Positions 26,763 to 35,397 of a stretch of DNA of 64,000 nucleotides are shown piece after piece. The stretch lies in the NCBI GenBank assembly GCA_017504655.1, contig JAFVQT010000067.1, positions 1-64,000 of the forward strand, written 5' to 3'. The position numbers and the translations under genes were made by a program. The DNA comes from Clostridia bacterium (GTDB taxonomy: Bacteria; Bacillota; Clostridia; Christensenellales; Borkfalkiaceae). Numbering within the stretch: position 1 is the first letter of the stretch; each line of letters opens with the position of its first letter. A model generated the notes under the pieces. The model made no database searches, had not been told where the DNA came from, and worked only from the letters and a program-made list of their open reading frames with translations.

Positions 26763-28199
26763 TTATTTAAGCATTTCTAAGGTTAAATCTATTCTTCTTA
26801 AGGTTTCTTCTTTTCCCAATAAGGCTGCGATTTCGGTTGCGCCGCCCGGAGTTACGGCTTGACCTGTAATTGCTATTCTAAGCACCCAGAAAACAGCCCC
26901 GCTCTTTACTCCCCATTCACCTGCTTTTTCGGAAAGAGTTGCAAATATTTTATCGTTTACAAAATCGTCGATAGTTGCAACTACCTCTTTAATCTTTGGC
27001 AAAAGCTCGCGCGCTACGTCTGCGCTCGTCTTATTCTTTTTATTGTCAAAAAGTGCTAAATCGTATGGCGTAAGCTCTGCAAGCCAGTCGATTTTTTCGG
27101 GAATTTCGCCAAGCACTTCAACTCTTGAATGTAAAAGCTTAGCGATTGCTTTAAGATCAAAAAGTCCGTTTACCTTAGATTTTTCAAGGAAAGGAAGAGC
27201 TAAATCGTAAAATTCTTCTTCGGAAAGAGCCCTTATATATTCGCCGTTAAGCCAACGGAGCTTTACCTCGTCGAAAATCGACGGAGATTTTGATATTCCG
27301 CCCAAAGAGAAAAGCTTGACCATTTCTTCTAAGGTCATCTTTTCTACGTTTTCCTTAGGTGCCCAGCCGAGAAGAGCAACGTAGTTTATAATGGCCTCCT
27401 TTAAATATCCCTTTGATACGAAATCGTCAAAGTTGGCGTCGCCGTAACGCTTAGATAGCTTTCTCGTAGCGTCCTTCATTATAGTGGGAAGATGAATATA
27501 AACAGGTCTTTCCCAACCGAACGCATCGTACATAAGGTTGTATTTGGGAGTGGAGGAAAGATATTCCGTACCTCTTATAACGTGAGTTATGCCCATAAGG
27601 TGGTCATCAATAACGTTTGCAAAGTTATAGGTTGGCATTCCGTCCGACTTAATTAAAATATTATCCTCAAGCTCCTTATAGTCAACGTCTATTCTTCCGT
27701 AAATCAAATCCTCGTAAGAGCTGGTGCCCTCGGTGGGAATGTTCTGACGGATAACGTAAGGCTCGCCCGATGCAATTCTTGCCTCAACCTCTTCTTTAGA
27801 AAGCTTTAAGCAGTGCTTATCGTATTTTCTGTTACCCTTTTCATCGGTAAGACTTTCAAGCCTTTCCTTGGTGCAGAAGCAGTAGTACGCACCGCCAAGC
27901 TCAACGAGTTTTTTGGCATACTCACCGTAGATTTCTCTTCTTTCACTTTGAATATAAGGACCGTAGTCACCGCCGATATCCGGACCCTCGTCGTACTTTA
28001 AGCCCGACTCTAAAAGAGAGCTGTAGATAAGCTCGACCGCGCCTTCTACAAAGCGTTGCTGATCGGTGTCTTCTACACGGAGAATAAAGTCACCTCCGTT
28101 TGCCTTTGCATAGAGATAAGCATAAAGAGCGGTTCTTAAACCGCCTAAGTGCATAAAGCCCGTAGGACTTGGAGCAAATCTTGTTCTTACTTTTGACAT
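26763..28199 (-). CDS. gltX: Glutamyl-tRNA synthetase
   Basis: The 478-residue class I synthetase charges tRNA-Glu (and possibly tRNA-Gln, if the organism uses the transamidation route; gatCAB is not in the window). The HIGH-type signature is 'PSPTGFMHLGGLRTALYAY' (residues 9-27), and the KMSKS-type loop is 'RKLSKRYGD' near residue 248. 'RVEDTDQQRF' and 'RGTEYLSSTPKYN' are family blocks. The alpha-helical anticodon-binding domain occupies the last third. It is monocistronic; a copy of the dispersed 15-bp motif begins 4 bp beyond its stop codon. Confidence 0.96.
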   Translation of the reverse strand: MSKVRTRFAPSPTGFMHLGGLRTALYAYLYAKANGGDFILRVEDTDQQRFVEGAVELIYSSLLESGLKYDEGPDIGGDYGPYIQSERREIYGEYAKKLVELGGAYYCFCTKERLESLTDEKGNRKYDKHCLKLSKEEVEARIASGEPYVIRQNIPTEGTSSYEDLIYGRIDVDYKELEDNILIKSDGMPTYNFANVIDDHLMGITHVIRGTEYLSSTPKYNLMYDAFGWERPVYIHLPTIMKDATRKLSKRYGDANFDDFVSKGYLKEAIINYVALLGWAPKENVEKMTLEEMVKLFSLGGISKSPSIFDEVKLRWLNGEYIRALSEEEFYDLALPFLEKSKVNGLFDLKAIAKLLHSRVEVLGEIPEKIDWLAELTPYDLALFDNKKNKTSADVARELLPKIKEVVATIDDFVNDKIFATLSEKAGEWGVKSGAVFWVLRIAITGQAVTPGGATEIAALLGKEETLRRIDLTLEMLK

Positions 28200-28331
28200 T
28201 TTATCACCTTTTTCTTCCGTTTTATGAAAATTATCGGAACTTTTAAAAAATCTTTGTAATTTTATTTTACCATAAAATAAAAAAAGTGTATAATGAATTT
28301 AAGACATTTTTTAAAATTTACGGAGAGAAAA

Positions 28332-29597
28332 ATGGAAAAATATTTATCCGACATTAAAAAAAGCTTAAAAGAGCTTATTCAAATCCCCTCGGTAGAGGAT
28401 ACTCCCTCAAAGGACATGCCGTTTGGCAAGGGCGTTCACGATGCTCTTATCTACACCTTAGAGCTTGCAAAATCGCTCGGCTTTGAAACCAAAAACTACG
28501 ACAACTATATCGGCGAGGCAATCTGGGGCGAGGGCGAGGAGATGGCTATTTTAACCCACCTCGACGTAGTACCCGTCGGCAAGGAATCAGATTGGATTTA
28601 CCCTCCCTTTTCAGGTGAAGAGGCAGACGGTAAAATTTACGGCAGAGGCACTATGGACGATAAGGGCCCGGCTATAGTTTGCCTTTACTGTATGAAGGCG
28701 TTAAAGGACGAGGGCTTTATTCCGAATAAAAAAATCAAGCTTATTTTCGGCTGTAACGAGGAATCGGGCTGGAGATGTATAGACCATTATAATAAGGTTG
28801 CAAAAATGCCTGAATTCGGCTTTTCGCCCGATGCGGATTTCCCCGTTTTATATGCCGAAAAGGGTATACTCCACGTAGGCTTTAAATTTGACAACAAGCT
28901 TAACTTAGAGCATATTGCAGGCGGTGACAGAATTAACGTCGTTTGCGACAAATGTGAGGCTATAGCACCGTTTGTCGAATCTCTTGCAGAGATTTACGGT
29001 GTAAAATCTGAAAATGAAAAGCTCTATACCTACGGTAAAACCGCGCACGGCTCAACTCCCTCAAAGGGTATAAACGCAATTTCGCCGATGCTTTGCTACT
29101 TAGAGTCAATAGGGCTTGTTCCGTCTAGAATAAGAGAATATCTTTTTGAAGATAAATTGGGTCTTACCAAGATTTGCGACGACACGGGATATCTTACCTT
29201 AAGCCCCGACATCATCACGGTTAAAGACGGCAAAATTTACGTTTGCGCAGATATTCGCTATCCGTCTACCTACGACGGAGAAAAATTAAAGGAACAGCTT
29301 AAGGAAATTGCTCCGTACGACGTGCTTTCTCACCAGCTCCCCTTATACAACGATAAAGAGGGATTTTTAATCAAGACGCTTTTAAATATTTACAACCAGA
29401 CGATGGGAACGGATTTAGAGCCTATGGCAATCGGTGGCGGTACGTATGCAAGAGCGCTTAAAAACGGTACGGCATTCGGCCCAGAAATTCCGGGTGAGGA
29501 ATCTACCATCCACCAGCCAAACGAATACGTTACTATCGAAAACTTAAAGCTTCAATGTATAATGTACAAAAAGGCAATTAAAGAGCTTACAAAATAA
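28332..29597 (+). CDS. M20-family dipeptidase (PepV/Sapep-like)
   Basis: The 421-residue metallopeptidase splits dipeptides in the cytoplasm. Metal-binding positions of the M20 family are seen: 'LTHLDVVPVG' (His/Asp), 'GTMDDKGPA' (bridging Asp), 'GCNEESGW' (general base Glu and metal Glu), and the terminal 'STIHQPNEYV' His. The dimerisation or lid domain includes 'KTAHGSTPSKGINA'. ATG 28332 is chosen because CGGAGAG precedes it; an upstream ATG in frame lacks a site. It has its own promoter region and diverges from gltX. Confidence 0.9.
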   Translation: MEKYLSDIKKSLKELIQIPSVEDTPSKDMPFGKGVHDALIYTLELAKSLGFETKNYDNYIGEAIWGEGEEMAILTHLDVVPVGKESDWIYPPFSGEEADGKIYGRGTMDDKGPAIVCLYCMKALKDEGFIPNKKIKLIFGCNEESGWRCIDHYNKVAKMPEFGFSPDADFPVLYAEKGILHVGFKFDNKLNLEHIAGGDRINVVCDKCEAIAPFVESLAEIYGVKSENEKLYTYGKTAHGSTPSKGINAISPMLCYLESIGLVPSRIREYLFEDKLGLTKICDDTGYLTLSPDIITVKDGKIYVCADIRYPSTYDGEKLKEQLKEIAPYDVLSHQLPLYNDKEGFLIKTLLNIYNQTMGTDLEPMAIGGGTYARALKNGTAFGPEIPGEESTIHQPNEYVTIENLKLQCIMYKKAIKELTK

Positions 29598-29633
29598 AAT
29601 TTTTGCCAAAAATCGACTTATAGAAGGGTTTTT

Positions 29634-30131
29634 ATGATAATCAGCAATCTTCCGCCATTAATTAAAAACGTTACGTGCGCCGTTTCGGGGCATAGGGCAC
29701 TTCCCGACGGTTTTGATTTTGAGCTGTTAAAAGCAGAGCTTGAAAAAATTATAGATAACGGGTTTTCTGTTTTTTTAACAGGTATGGCGCAGGGCTTTGA
29801 TTTGGCTTGCTTCAAGGCTTTATCCCTTTTAAAAAAAGACCACCCGCAAATTAAAATATGCGCTGTTATTCCTTGTATGGACCAAAGCAAATATTTCAGC
29901 TCGGAGGACAGATACGACTACTTTGAGCTTTTAGAAAGCGCAGATTTTATTGCAAAAGAGGAGAGAACCTATTTTAAGGGCTGCATGCTTCTCAGAAATA
30001 ATTATCTTATAGATAATTGTTCGCTTTTATACGCATACTTTAACGGTGAAAAGCGCGGAGGAACCTATTACACTGTAAAAAAGGCAACAGAGCAAGGCGT
30101 TTGCATCAGTTATTACGGAGAAACACTATGA
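29634..30131 (+). CDS. SLOG-family protein (YpsA/DUF1273-like)
   Basis: The protein has 165 residues. The Rossmann-like SLOG signature is clear: 'CAVSGHRALP' near residues 16-25, 'FLTGMAQGFDLACFKAL' near 48-64, 'RNNYLIDNCSLLYAYF', and the 'GGTYYTVKKA' end block. SLOG proteins bind nucleotide-derived ligands; YpsA of Bacillus affects cell division and stress, but its ligand is not known. The start follows GAAGG, which is partly supplied by a copy of the dispersed 15-bp motif (29609-29623). The stop overlaps the next start by 4 bp, so the two proteins are co-translated. Confidence 0.85.
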   Translation: MIISNLPPLIKNVTCAVSGHRALPDGFDFELLKAELEKIIDNGFSVFLTGMAQGFDLACFKALSLLKKDHPQIKICAVIPCMDQSKYFSSEDRYDYFELLESADFIAKEERTYFKGCMLLRNNYLIDNCSLLYAYFNGEKRGGTYYTVKKATEQGVCISYYGETL

Positions 30132-30691
30132 AAGAAATCTTTTTATTCCTTTCTTCAACAAAAACATACGTAGCAAAAACCGTTTGCTTTTTTACGGGAA
30201 GTAAAATTACTCATTCCGCTCTTTGCTTAAACGGTAAGTTTGACTTTATGTATTCATTTGGCAGAAAGACGCTGAAGCTTTTTCCCGCAGGATTTGTTCA
30301 CGAAAATATAAGAACGAATATGCTGAAGGTTCAAGAGTGCTGTCACTGTGAGGTTTACCGCATAAAAATAAGTGACGGTGCATATCAGAATTTACTTAAG
30401 GAAATTGAAAAGTACGAAAGTGAAATAGACAAATACAGATACGCCCTTTTAGGCGCGTGGTTTTGCCTTTTCAGAACTAAAAAAACCTTTAAATACAGAC
30501 GGTTTTGCTCACAGTTTGTTGCAAATCTTTTACAGGACGGCGCAGGGCTTGAAATTCCTCATCACCCTTCTAAAATGCGCCCTAAGGACTTTTTGAAAAT
30601 GAGTGGTTTAGAAAAGGTTTATTCGGGTACGATTAAAGATTTAGCAGAAGGTGTTGACAGCGGAAAATTAAATTTCAAATCATTAGATTAA
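30128..30691 (+). CDS. Permuted NlpC/P60-like (YiiX/YycO-type) papain-fold protein
   Basis: The 187-residue protein begins with ATG 30128 in an ATGA overlap with the SLOG gene. 'GSKITHSALCL' supplies the catalytic His near residue 38, and 'RRFCSQFVANLL' the catalytic Cys near residue 130, in the order His-before-Cys typical of permuted papain-like YiiX enzymes. Those cleave amide or thioester bonds in lipids or peptides. There is no signal peptide, so it is probably cytoplasmic. The target is unknown. Coupling to a SLOG ligand-sensor protein hints at a joint task but this is inference. Confidence 0.75.
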   Translation: MKEIFLFLSSTKTYVAKTVCFFTGSKITHSALCLNGKFDFMYSFGRKTLKLFPAGFVHENIRTNMLKVQECCHCEVYRIKISDGAYQNLLKEIEKYESEIDKYRYALLGAWFCLFRTKKTFKYRRFCSQFVANLLQDGAGLEIPHHPSKMRPKDFLKMSGLEKVYSGTIKDLAEGVDSGKLNFKSLD

Positions 30692-30731
30692 CAAAAAAAA
30701 TATAAATTCAAAAATAATCGAAGATTATTTT

Positions 30732-30747
30732 TGTTTAACGTGAAACA
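30732..30747. promoter_or_regulatory. parS: Candidate parS site (ParB binding)
   Basis: TGTTTAACGTGAAACA differs at one base from TGTTTCACGTGAAACA. It lies in the 75-bp gap before the aldo/keto reductase, about 4.5 kb from the proposed oriC. A parB gene is present at 54009-54917. Confidence 0.7.
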
Positions 30748-30766
30748 AAAAAATTAGGAGAAAATT

Positions 30767-31873
30767 ATGAGCTTTGAAAAAATAAAGGGCAAGCTTGGCT
30801 TTGGTTGCATGCGTTTAAAAAACGACAATAATATTGTTGACGAAAAGGTCTTTTGCGAGATGATAGATTATTATATGCAAAACGGCTTTAACTACTTTGA
30901 CACCGCCCATATTTACCTTGGCGGAGAAAGTGAAAAGGCATTGAAAAAATGTCTTGCCGACAGGTATGACAGAGAGGACTTTATTCTGGTTGACAAGCTT
31001 TCTTACAGCTGCTTTGAAAAGCAAGAGGATATAAGGCCTTTCGTCAAAAAACAGCTTGAGCTTTGCGGTGTAGATTATTTTGATTTTTACTTAATGCACG
31101 CTCAAAGTGCAGGAAGCTACAAAAAATATAAGACGTGCAATGCCTATCAGACGGCGTTTGAGCTTAAAAAGGAAGGTCTTATAAAGCACGTAGGTCTTTC
31201 CTTCCACGACACGGCAGACGTTTTAGATATGATTTTAACCGAAAATCCTGAGGTTGAGGTAGTTCAGATTCAGTTTAACTATATGGACTTTGAGGATCCC
31301 GTAAATCAAAGCCGTCTTTGCTATGACGTTTGCATAAAGCACGGCAAGCCGATTCTTATTATGGAGCCTGTAAAGGGCGGAAGATTAGTAAATCTTTCTC
31401 AAAAGCCAAGAGAAATTATAGATTCCTTAGGTCAAGGCTCTTACGCAAGCTGGGCAATAAGATTTTGCGCAAGCTTTGAAGGTGTTTTGATGGTTCTTTC
31501 CGGTATGGGAAGCATGGAAATGATGAAGGACAACGTTTCTTTTATGAAACAATTTACACCTCTTACCGAAAATGAAAAGAAAACTCTTTTAGAAGTAGCA
31601 GAAATACTTAAAAAAGAAAATTTAATACCTTGTACTAATTGCCGTTATTGTGTAGACGGTTGTCCAAAGGGTATTAAAATTCCCGACCTCTTTGCAATTT
31701 ACAATAAAATGATAGAATTAAACGTATTTAATAAGGGCGATTATAATAAGGCTTTGGAGATTTCTTCTCCTGCAAAGGACTGCATAAAATGCGGAGCGTG
31801 TGAAAGAGCTTGCCCTCAGCATCTTGAAATTAAAAAGCTTTTAAACAAGCTTTATTGGACTTATGAAAGTTAA
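30767..31873 (+). CDS. Aldo/keto reductase with C-terminal 2x[4Fe-4S] ferredoxin domain
   Basis: The 368-residue protein has an AKR barrel (1-270) with catalytic Asp and Tyr in 'NYFDTAHIYLGG', Lys in 'LVDKLS' and His in 'YLMHAQ'. Two cluster motifs end the protein: 'CTNCRYCVDGCPKG' near residue 285 and 'CIKCGACERACPQH' near residue 340. This fusion is common in anaerobes and presumably takes electrons from the clusters as well as NAD(P)H. Substrate unknown. Its last codons overlap the DUF1893 gene by 11 bp. A candidate parS lies in its upstream gap. Confidence 0.9.
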   Translation: MSFEKIKGKLGFGCMRLKNDNNIVDEKVFCEMIDYYMQNGFNYFDTAHIYLGGESEKALKKCLADRYDREDFILVDKLSYSCFEKQEDIRPFVKKQLELCGVDYFDFYLMHAQSAGSYKKYKTCNAYQTAFELKKEGLIKHVGLSFHDTADVLDMILTENPEVEVVQIQFNYMDFEDPVNQSRLCYDVCIKHGKPILIMEPVKGGRLVNLSQKPREIIDSLGQGSYASWAIRFCASFEGVLMVLSGMGSMEMMKDNVSFMKQFTPLTENEKKTLLEVAEILKKENLIPCTNCRYCVDGCPKGIKIPDLFAIYNKMIELNVFNKGDYNKALEISSPAKDCIKCGACERACPQHLEIKKLLNKLYWTYES

Positions 31874-32297
31874 TATACATAATCAGACGGAAAAGGCTAA
31901 AAAGCTTTTATCTGACGAATGTTACACGTGTGCCTTTTTAAAGGACGAAAAACAGTTTTTTAGCAAAGAAAGAGGAGTTAAGCCTCTTTTACAAATCATT
32001 GACGAGAAAAAAGATTTTTCCGATTTTTTCGTTGCGGATAAGGTTGTGGGAAAAGCAGCCGCTCTTTTATACGTCACAATAAAAATAAAGGAAATTTTTG
32101 CCTTTGTAATAAGCGAGCCCGCAATAGAAATTCTTCAAAAAAACGGAATTTCCGTGTTTTACGAAAATTTAGTTCCGAGAATAGAAAACAGACAAAAAGA
32201 CGGGTTTTGTCCTATGGAAGAAAGCGTTTTAAACTGCAATTCTCCTAAAGAGGCTTATTTTTTGATAAAAGAAAAGCTTAAATCCTTGCTTAAATAA
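31863..32297 (+). CDS. DUF1893 family protein
   Basis: The 144-residue protein has the family blocks 'CAFLKDEKQFFSKERGVKPLLQ' shortened here to 'FFSKERGVKPLL', 'DKVVGKAAALLYV' and 'CPMEESVLNC'. DUF1893 is a deaminase-like fold found widely in Firmicutes and Bacteroidetes, with a proposed but unproven deaminase-type activity; the Cys and Glu in 'CPMEES' fit that idea. It overlaps the AKR gene by 11 bp, as it often does in related genomes. Confidence 0.8.
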   Translation: MKVNIHNQTEKAKKLLSDECYTCAFLKDEKQFFSKERGVKPLLQIIDEKKDFSDFFVADKVVGKAAALLYVTIKIKEIFAFVISEPAIEILQKNGISVFYENLVPRIENRQKDGFCPMEESVLNCNSPKEAYFLIKEKLKSLLK

Positions 32298-32332
32298 TTT
32301 AGACGGATAAATAATAATTTGATGGTACAATT

Positions 32333-32638
32333 ATGGCAAGCAGTAAAGAATATTCAGAGTTTGTGTTAGAACGATGTAGCGGTTTATCTGCCCGTGCTAT
32401 GATGGGAGAATACGTGCTATATTACCGAGGAAAGGTTATAGGCGGTATCTACGATAATCGCTTGCTCGTCAAATCTATACCGGCAGCGATTGCATTGATG
32501 CCCGAAGCACAGAGAGAACTTCCATACGAAGGTGCAAAAGAAATGCTCCTTGTGGAAGACGTTGAGGATAGAGATTTTCTCCGTAAACTGTTCGAGGAAA
32601 TGTACGAAGAATTACCTAAGCCGAAGAAAAAGAAATAA
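32333..32638 (+). CDS. TfoX/Sxy N-terminal-domain protein
   Basis: The 101-residue protein consists of the TfoX N-terminal domain only: 'LSARAMMGEYVLYYRGKVIGG' (quoted in part as 'ARAMMGEYVLYYRG'), 'NRLLVKSIPA' and 'EMLLVEDVEDRDFL', then a Lys-rich end. In Gammaproteobacteria full-length Sxy/TfoX activates competence genes; single-domain relatives in Firmicutes have no proven role. It stands 35 bp after the DUF1893 gene in the same direction. Confidence 0.82.
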   Translation: MASSKEYSEFVLERCSGLSARAMMGEYVLYYRGKVIGGIYDNRLLVKSIPAAIALMPEAQRELPYEGAKEMLLVEDVEDRDFLRKLFEEMYEELPKPKKKK

Positions 32639-32744
32639 TCAAATTCCAATTTATATATAAATTGAAAAAAGCCTCCCTTTACACAACAGAGCCTTAGGCT
32701 TTTACACGCAAATATGACGATAACTGACTTATAGGGGCAGATAT

Positions 32745-33191
32745 ATGAAATATGAATTTAAAGAATTGGACGAGCAAACACTGCGCGAATTAATTGAATT
32801 ATCAAAAAAGTGGGTTGCCGAAGATTGTTCATACGGTATGGTTGCAAACACGGAAAAGGACATACAAAAGCCCCTTTGCGTAGCAGTGGATAATAACAAA
32901 ATTATAGGATACGTTTTTGGACATTTTTATACTATGGAGAATAAATCATCCTACGTTGAAATTGGGAGCAACTGTTTCTCCGTGGATGAGATATACGTTC
33001 TTCCTGAATATAGAAGCCAAGGTGTAGGAAAAGAACTTTTCAAGCAAATGGAAAAAAGGGTAAAAGACTCTTGCTCATACGTCACTTTAAGTACGTCTAC
33101 TAAAAACTATAAGAAAATACTGCACTTTTACGTGGAAGAGTTGGATATGAATTTTCATAGTGCTTTCTTAATTAAGTCTTTTGATAATTAA
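32745..33191 (+). CDS. GNAT-family N-acetyltransferase
   Basis: The 148-residue protein has GNAT motif A, 'VDEIYVLPEYRSQGVGKELFKQ' (core 'RSQGVGKELF' near residue 90), which binds the acetyl-CoA pyrophosphate, preceded by the usual strand 'NKIIGYVFGHFY'. The acceptor substrate is unknown. Its ribosome binding region (TATAGGGGCAG) lies in a copy of the dispersed 15-bp motif at 32720-32734. Confidence 0.83.
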   Translation: MKYEFKELDEQTLRELIELSKKWVAEDCSYGMVANTEKDIQKPLCVAVDNNKIIGYVFGHFYTMENKSSYVEIGSNCFSVDEIYVLPEYRSQGVGKELFKQMEKRVKDSCSYVTLSTSTKNYKKILHFYVEELDMNFHSAFLIKSFDN

Positions 33192-33207
33192 TTTTTAAAA
33201 CAAATTT

Positions 33208-33246
33208 AAAAAAGGTTCACTTTTTGTTTAAGTGAACCTTTTTTTA
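33208..33246. terminator. Bidirectional intrinsic terminator
   Basis: AAAGGTTCACT pairs with AGTGAACCTTT, flanked by A- and T-runs. It separates the plus-strand acetyltransferase from asnA and overlaps the asnA stop codon. Confidence 0.88.
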
Positions 33247-34239
33247 TAACAATTCAATATTTAAATTTTTACAGTTTTCTAAATTTTCTTTATCCCAATA
33301 GCTTGCCTGTACCTCGCCTACGTGCGCGCGCCCGAGCAGCAGCATACAAAGCCTTGACTGACCTATTCCTCCGCCAATCGTTAGCGGTAATTCTTCATTT
33401 AAAACGGATTGATGGTATTCGTATTTTAATCTCTCTTCGTTATTAGACTGTTCAAGCTGCTTTATTAAAGAATTTTTATCAACTCTGATTCCCATACTCG
33501 AAATTTCAAGCGCTGTATCCAATACCTCGTGATAGAAAAATAAATCTCCGTTTAAGCTCCAATCGTCGTAGTCGGGAGCTCTTTTATCGTGAGGCTTACC
33601 GTCGCTTAAATTATTGCCTATACCTATTATAAAAACAGTTTTATATTCCTTTGTAATTAAATATTCTCTTTCCTTTTCTCTTTTGTCGGGATAGAGTTTT
33701 AAAAGCTCCTGACTGTCTATAAAATAAACTTTTTTATTTATTTTTAGTTCTTTAAAGCCTTTTTTTTTCAAAAATCTACTCGTTTCGCTTATTGCTTTTA
33801 CTATTTTTATAACGGTGCTTTTAAGAAAATCAATATTTCTGTCTTTTATATTAATTACTCTTTCCCAGTCCCATTGGTCAACGTAAACAGAATGAGTTTC
33901 GTCTAAATTTTCATCTCTTCTTATAGCTGTCATGTCCGTATAAATACCGTTACCCTCAATAAAATTATACTTTTTTAAAGCCAATCTTTTCCATTTAGCA
34001 AGGGACTGTACGATTTCTATCTCTTTTCCGTCCTTTTTAATATCAAAGGATACCTTTCTTTCAACACCGCTTAAATCGTCCTGCAGACCGCTTTCCTTCG
34101 TTACAAATAAAGGCGCCGAAACTCTCGTTAAATTTAACTCTTTTGCAAGATTTCTTTCAAATTTATCCTTTATTAATTTTATATATTTTTGTTTTTCTAA
34201 AATACTTAAACTTATATATTTTTCTTTAATAAATTCCAT
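33244..34239 (-). CDS. asnA: Aspartate-ammonia ligase (asparagine synthetase A)
   Basis: The 331-residue enzyme, related to class II tRNA synthetases, makes asparagine from aspartate, ammonia and ATP. Signature blocks include 'SAPLFVTKESGLQDDLSG', 'AIRRDENLDETHSVYVDQWDWE' (core 'DETHSVYVDQWDW'), and 'LTIGGGIGQSRLCMLLL'. Length is normal. It lies 26 bp downstream of rsmG on the same strand, close to the origin, which suits high gene dosage. No T-box leader was seen. Confidence 0.95.
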   Translation of the reverse strand: MEFIKEKYISLSILEKQKYIKLIKDKFERNLAKELNLTRVSAPLFVTKESGLQDDLSGVERKVSFDIKKDGKEIEIVQSLAKWKRLALKKYNFIEGNGIYTDMTAIRRDENLDETHSVYVDQWDWERVINIKDRNIDFLKSTVIKIVKAISETSRFLKKKGFKELKINKKVYFIDSQELLKLYPDKREKEREYLITKEYKTVFIIGIGNNLSDGKPHDKRAPDYDDWSLNGDLFFYHEVLDTALEISSMGIRVDKNSLIKQLEQSNNEERLKYEYHQSVLNEELPLTIGGGIGQSRLCMLLLGRAHVGEVQASYWDKENLENCKNLNIELL

Positions 34240-34265
34240 ATTTTTAACTATTTAAAAGTAAATTT

Positions 34266-34955
34266 TTATAATGGTTGCTTGCGCTCCTTACCGTTTCCTC
34301 TCGGATATTGAGAAGGGGTGTTTTTTATTTTTTCTATTTTTATAACAGTTCTTTTAGCATCCTCTAAAGAAAGACTGTATTCCTTTATTAAGGATATTTT
34401 TCCACCCAAAACGGCTATAGCATTTTGAGCCTCTTTTATTTCCTCTTCTGCGTTTGCTTTTAGTGCTATAAAGCTTCCTTTCACCTTTAAAAAGGGAATA
34501 CAGTATTCGCACAGAGTATTAAGCTTAGCAACGGCTCTTGCCGTTACGTGGTCAAATTTCTCCCTGTATCTTTTATCCTTACCAAAGTCCTCGGCTCTGC
34601 CGTTTAAAACGTCTACGTTTTTTAAATCAAGCTCCTTTACAACCTCTTTCAAAAAGGTACATTTTTTTCCGGTAGATTCCACTAAGGTAAATGATAGATC
34701 ATCTCTCATTATTTTTAACGGGACAGAAGGAAATCCTCCTCCCGATCCTATCTCAATGACGTTTGAGTTATCCATAAACAAATCACTGCATAAACAGCTG
34801 TCCAAAAAATGCTTCACGTAGACTTCTTTCTTTTCCGTAATAGTTGTTATGTTAAACCTTTCGTTATAAAAAAGAAGAATTTCTCTGTATTTTTCAAATT
34901 TTTCCAATTGAGCGTCATTTATTAAAACGCCTTTTTCTATAAATAAATCTTTCAT
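34266..34955 (-). CDS. rsmG: 16S rRNA (guanine527-N7)-methyltransferase
   Basis: The 229-residue RsmG methylates G527 in 16S rRNA. The SAM site is 'VIEIGSGGGFPSVPLKI', followed by 'ESTGKKCTFLKEVV' and 'TARAVAKLNTLCEY'. I place the start at ATG 34955 since 'LEKFEKYREILLFYNERFN' then sits at the usual distance from the N-terminus; upstream in-frame starts would add 31 unrelated residues. No clear ribosome binding site precedes it, so the start is less certain. In many Firmicutes rsmG is near oriC next to mnmG and parA, neither of which is here. Confidence 0.9.
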   Translation of the reverse strand: MKDLFIEKGVLINDAQLEKFEKYREILLFYNERFNITTITEKKEVYVKHFLDSCLCSDLFMDNSNVIEIGSGGGFPSVPLKIMRDDLSFTLVESTGKKCTFLKEVVKELDLKNVDVLNGRAEDFGKDKRYREKFDHVTARAVAKLNTLCEYCIPFLKVKGSFIALKANAEEEIKEAQNAIAVLGGKISLIKEYSLSLEDAKRTVIKIEKIKNTPSQYPRGNGKERKQPL

Positions 34956-35397
34956 ATTTACTATATTAACATAAGTTAAAAAAAGTTTCAATAAAAACTT
35001 ATCCATTACAAAAAAACTTTTAAACTCCTTATATGGATAACTTTTCACCTTAATGTTGAAAACTATAAAAAAAACAAATATTTTTTATTTATACGCCTTT
35101 TTGATTGATTTTTTTTACGTTATTATTTATAATAATATATATATTATTATATTGTGAAAGAGCCGTTAAAAAATTTTTGTTTTTTATTTTTAAAGTTTTA
35201 TCAATATTTTATCAACTTAAAAAAAGGGTTTTCAACCTGTTATCAACCGTTTTTTCACATTTTATAAAGGTTAAAAATCCATTATAAATCAAAAGATTTT
35301 TCTTTTAAAATTTTACTTATCAACAAATTGACGCACACTACTATTACTACTATAATAATAACCTTAAAAATATATTAAATCAATCGAGGAAACACGC
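34956..35397. other. oriC: Putative replication origin (oriC), AT-rich with DnaA-box-like 9-mers
   Basis: The gap between divergent rsmG and dnaN is extremely AT-rich. It holds DnaA-box-like 9-mers on both strands: TTATCCATT 34999-35007, TTATCCATA 35040-35032 (-), TTTTCAACA 35062-35054 (-), TTATCAATA 35198-35206, TTATCAACT 35209-35217, TTTTCAACC 35229-35237, TTATCAACC 35240-35248, TTTTCACAT 35252-35260 and TTATCAACA 35317-35325. None is the perfect TTATCCACA. A run of only A and T at about 35120-35151 could be the unwinding element. Position next to dnaN, strand divergence and a nearby parS support origin function; activity is inferred. Confidence 0.7.
35328..35356 (+). promoter_or_regulatory. 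Promoter of dnaN
   Basis: TTGACG (35328-35333) and TATAAT (35351-35356) with a 17-bp spacer, 42 bp before the dnaN start. The last DnaA-box-like 9-mer (35317-35325) abuts the -35 box, so DnaA could influence this promoter. Confidence 0.75.

Noticed and set aside
33244-35050. T-box or other riboswitch upstream of asnA or gltX
   Set aside because: No T-box sequence, specifier stem or terminator/antiterminator was seen in the short upstream gaps.
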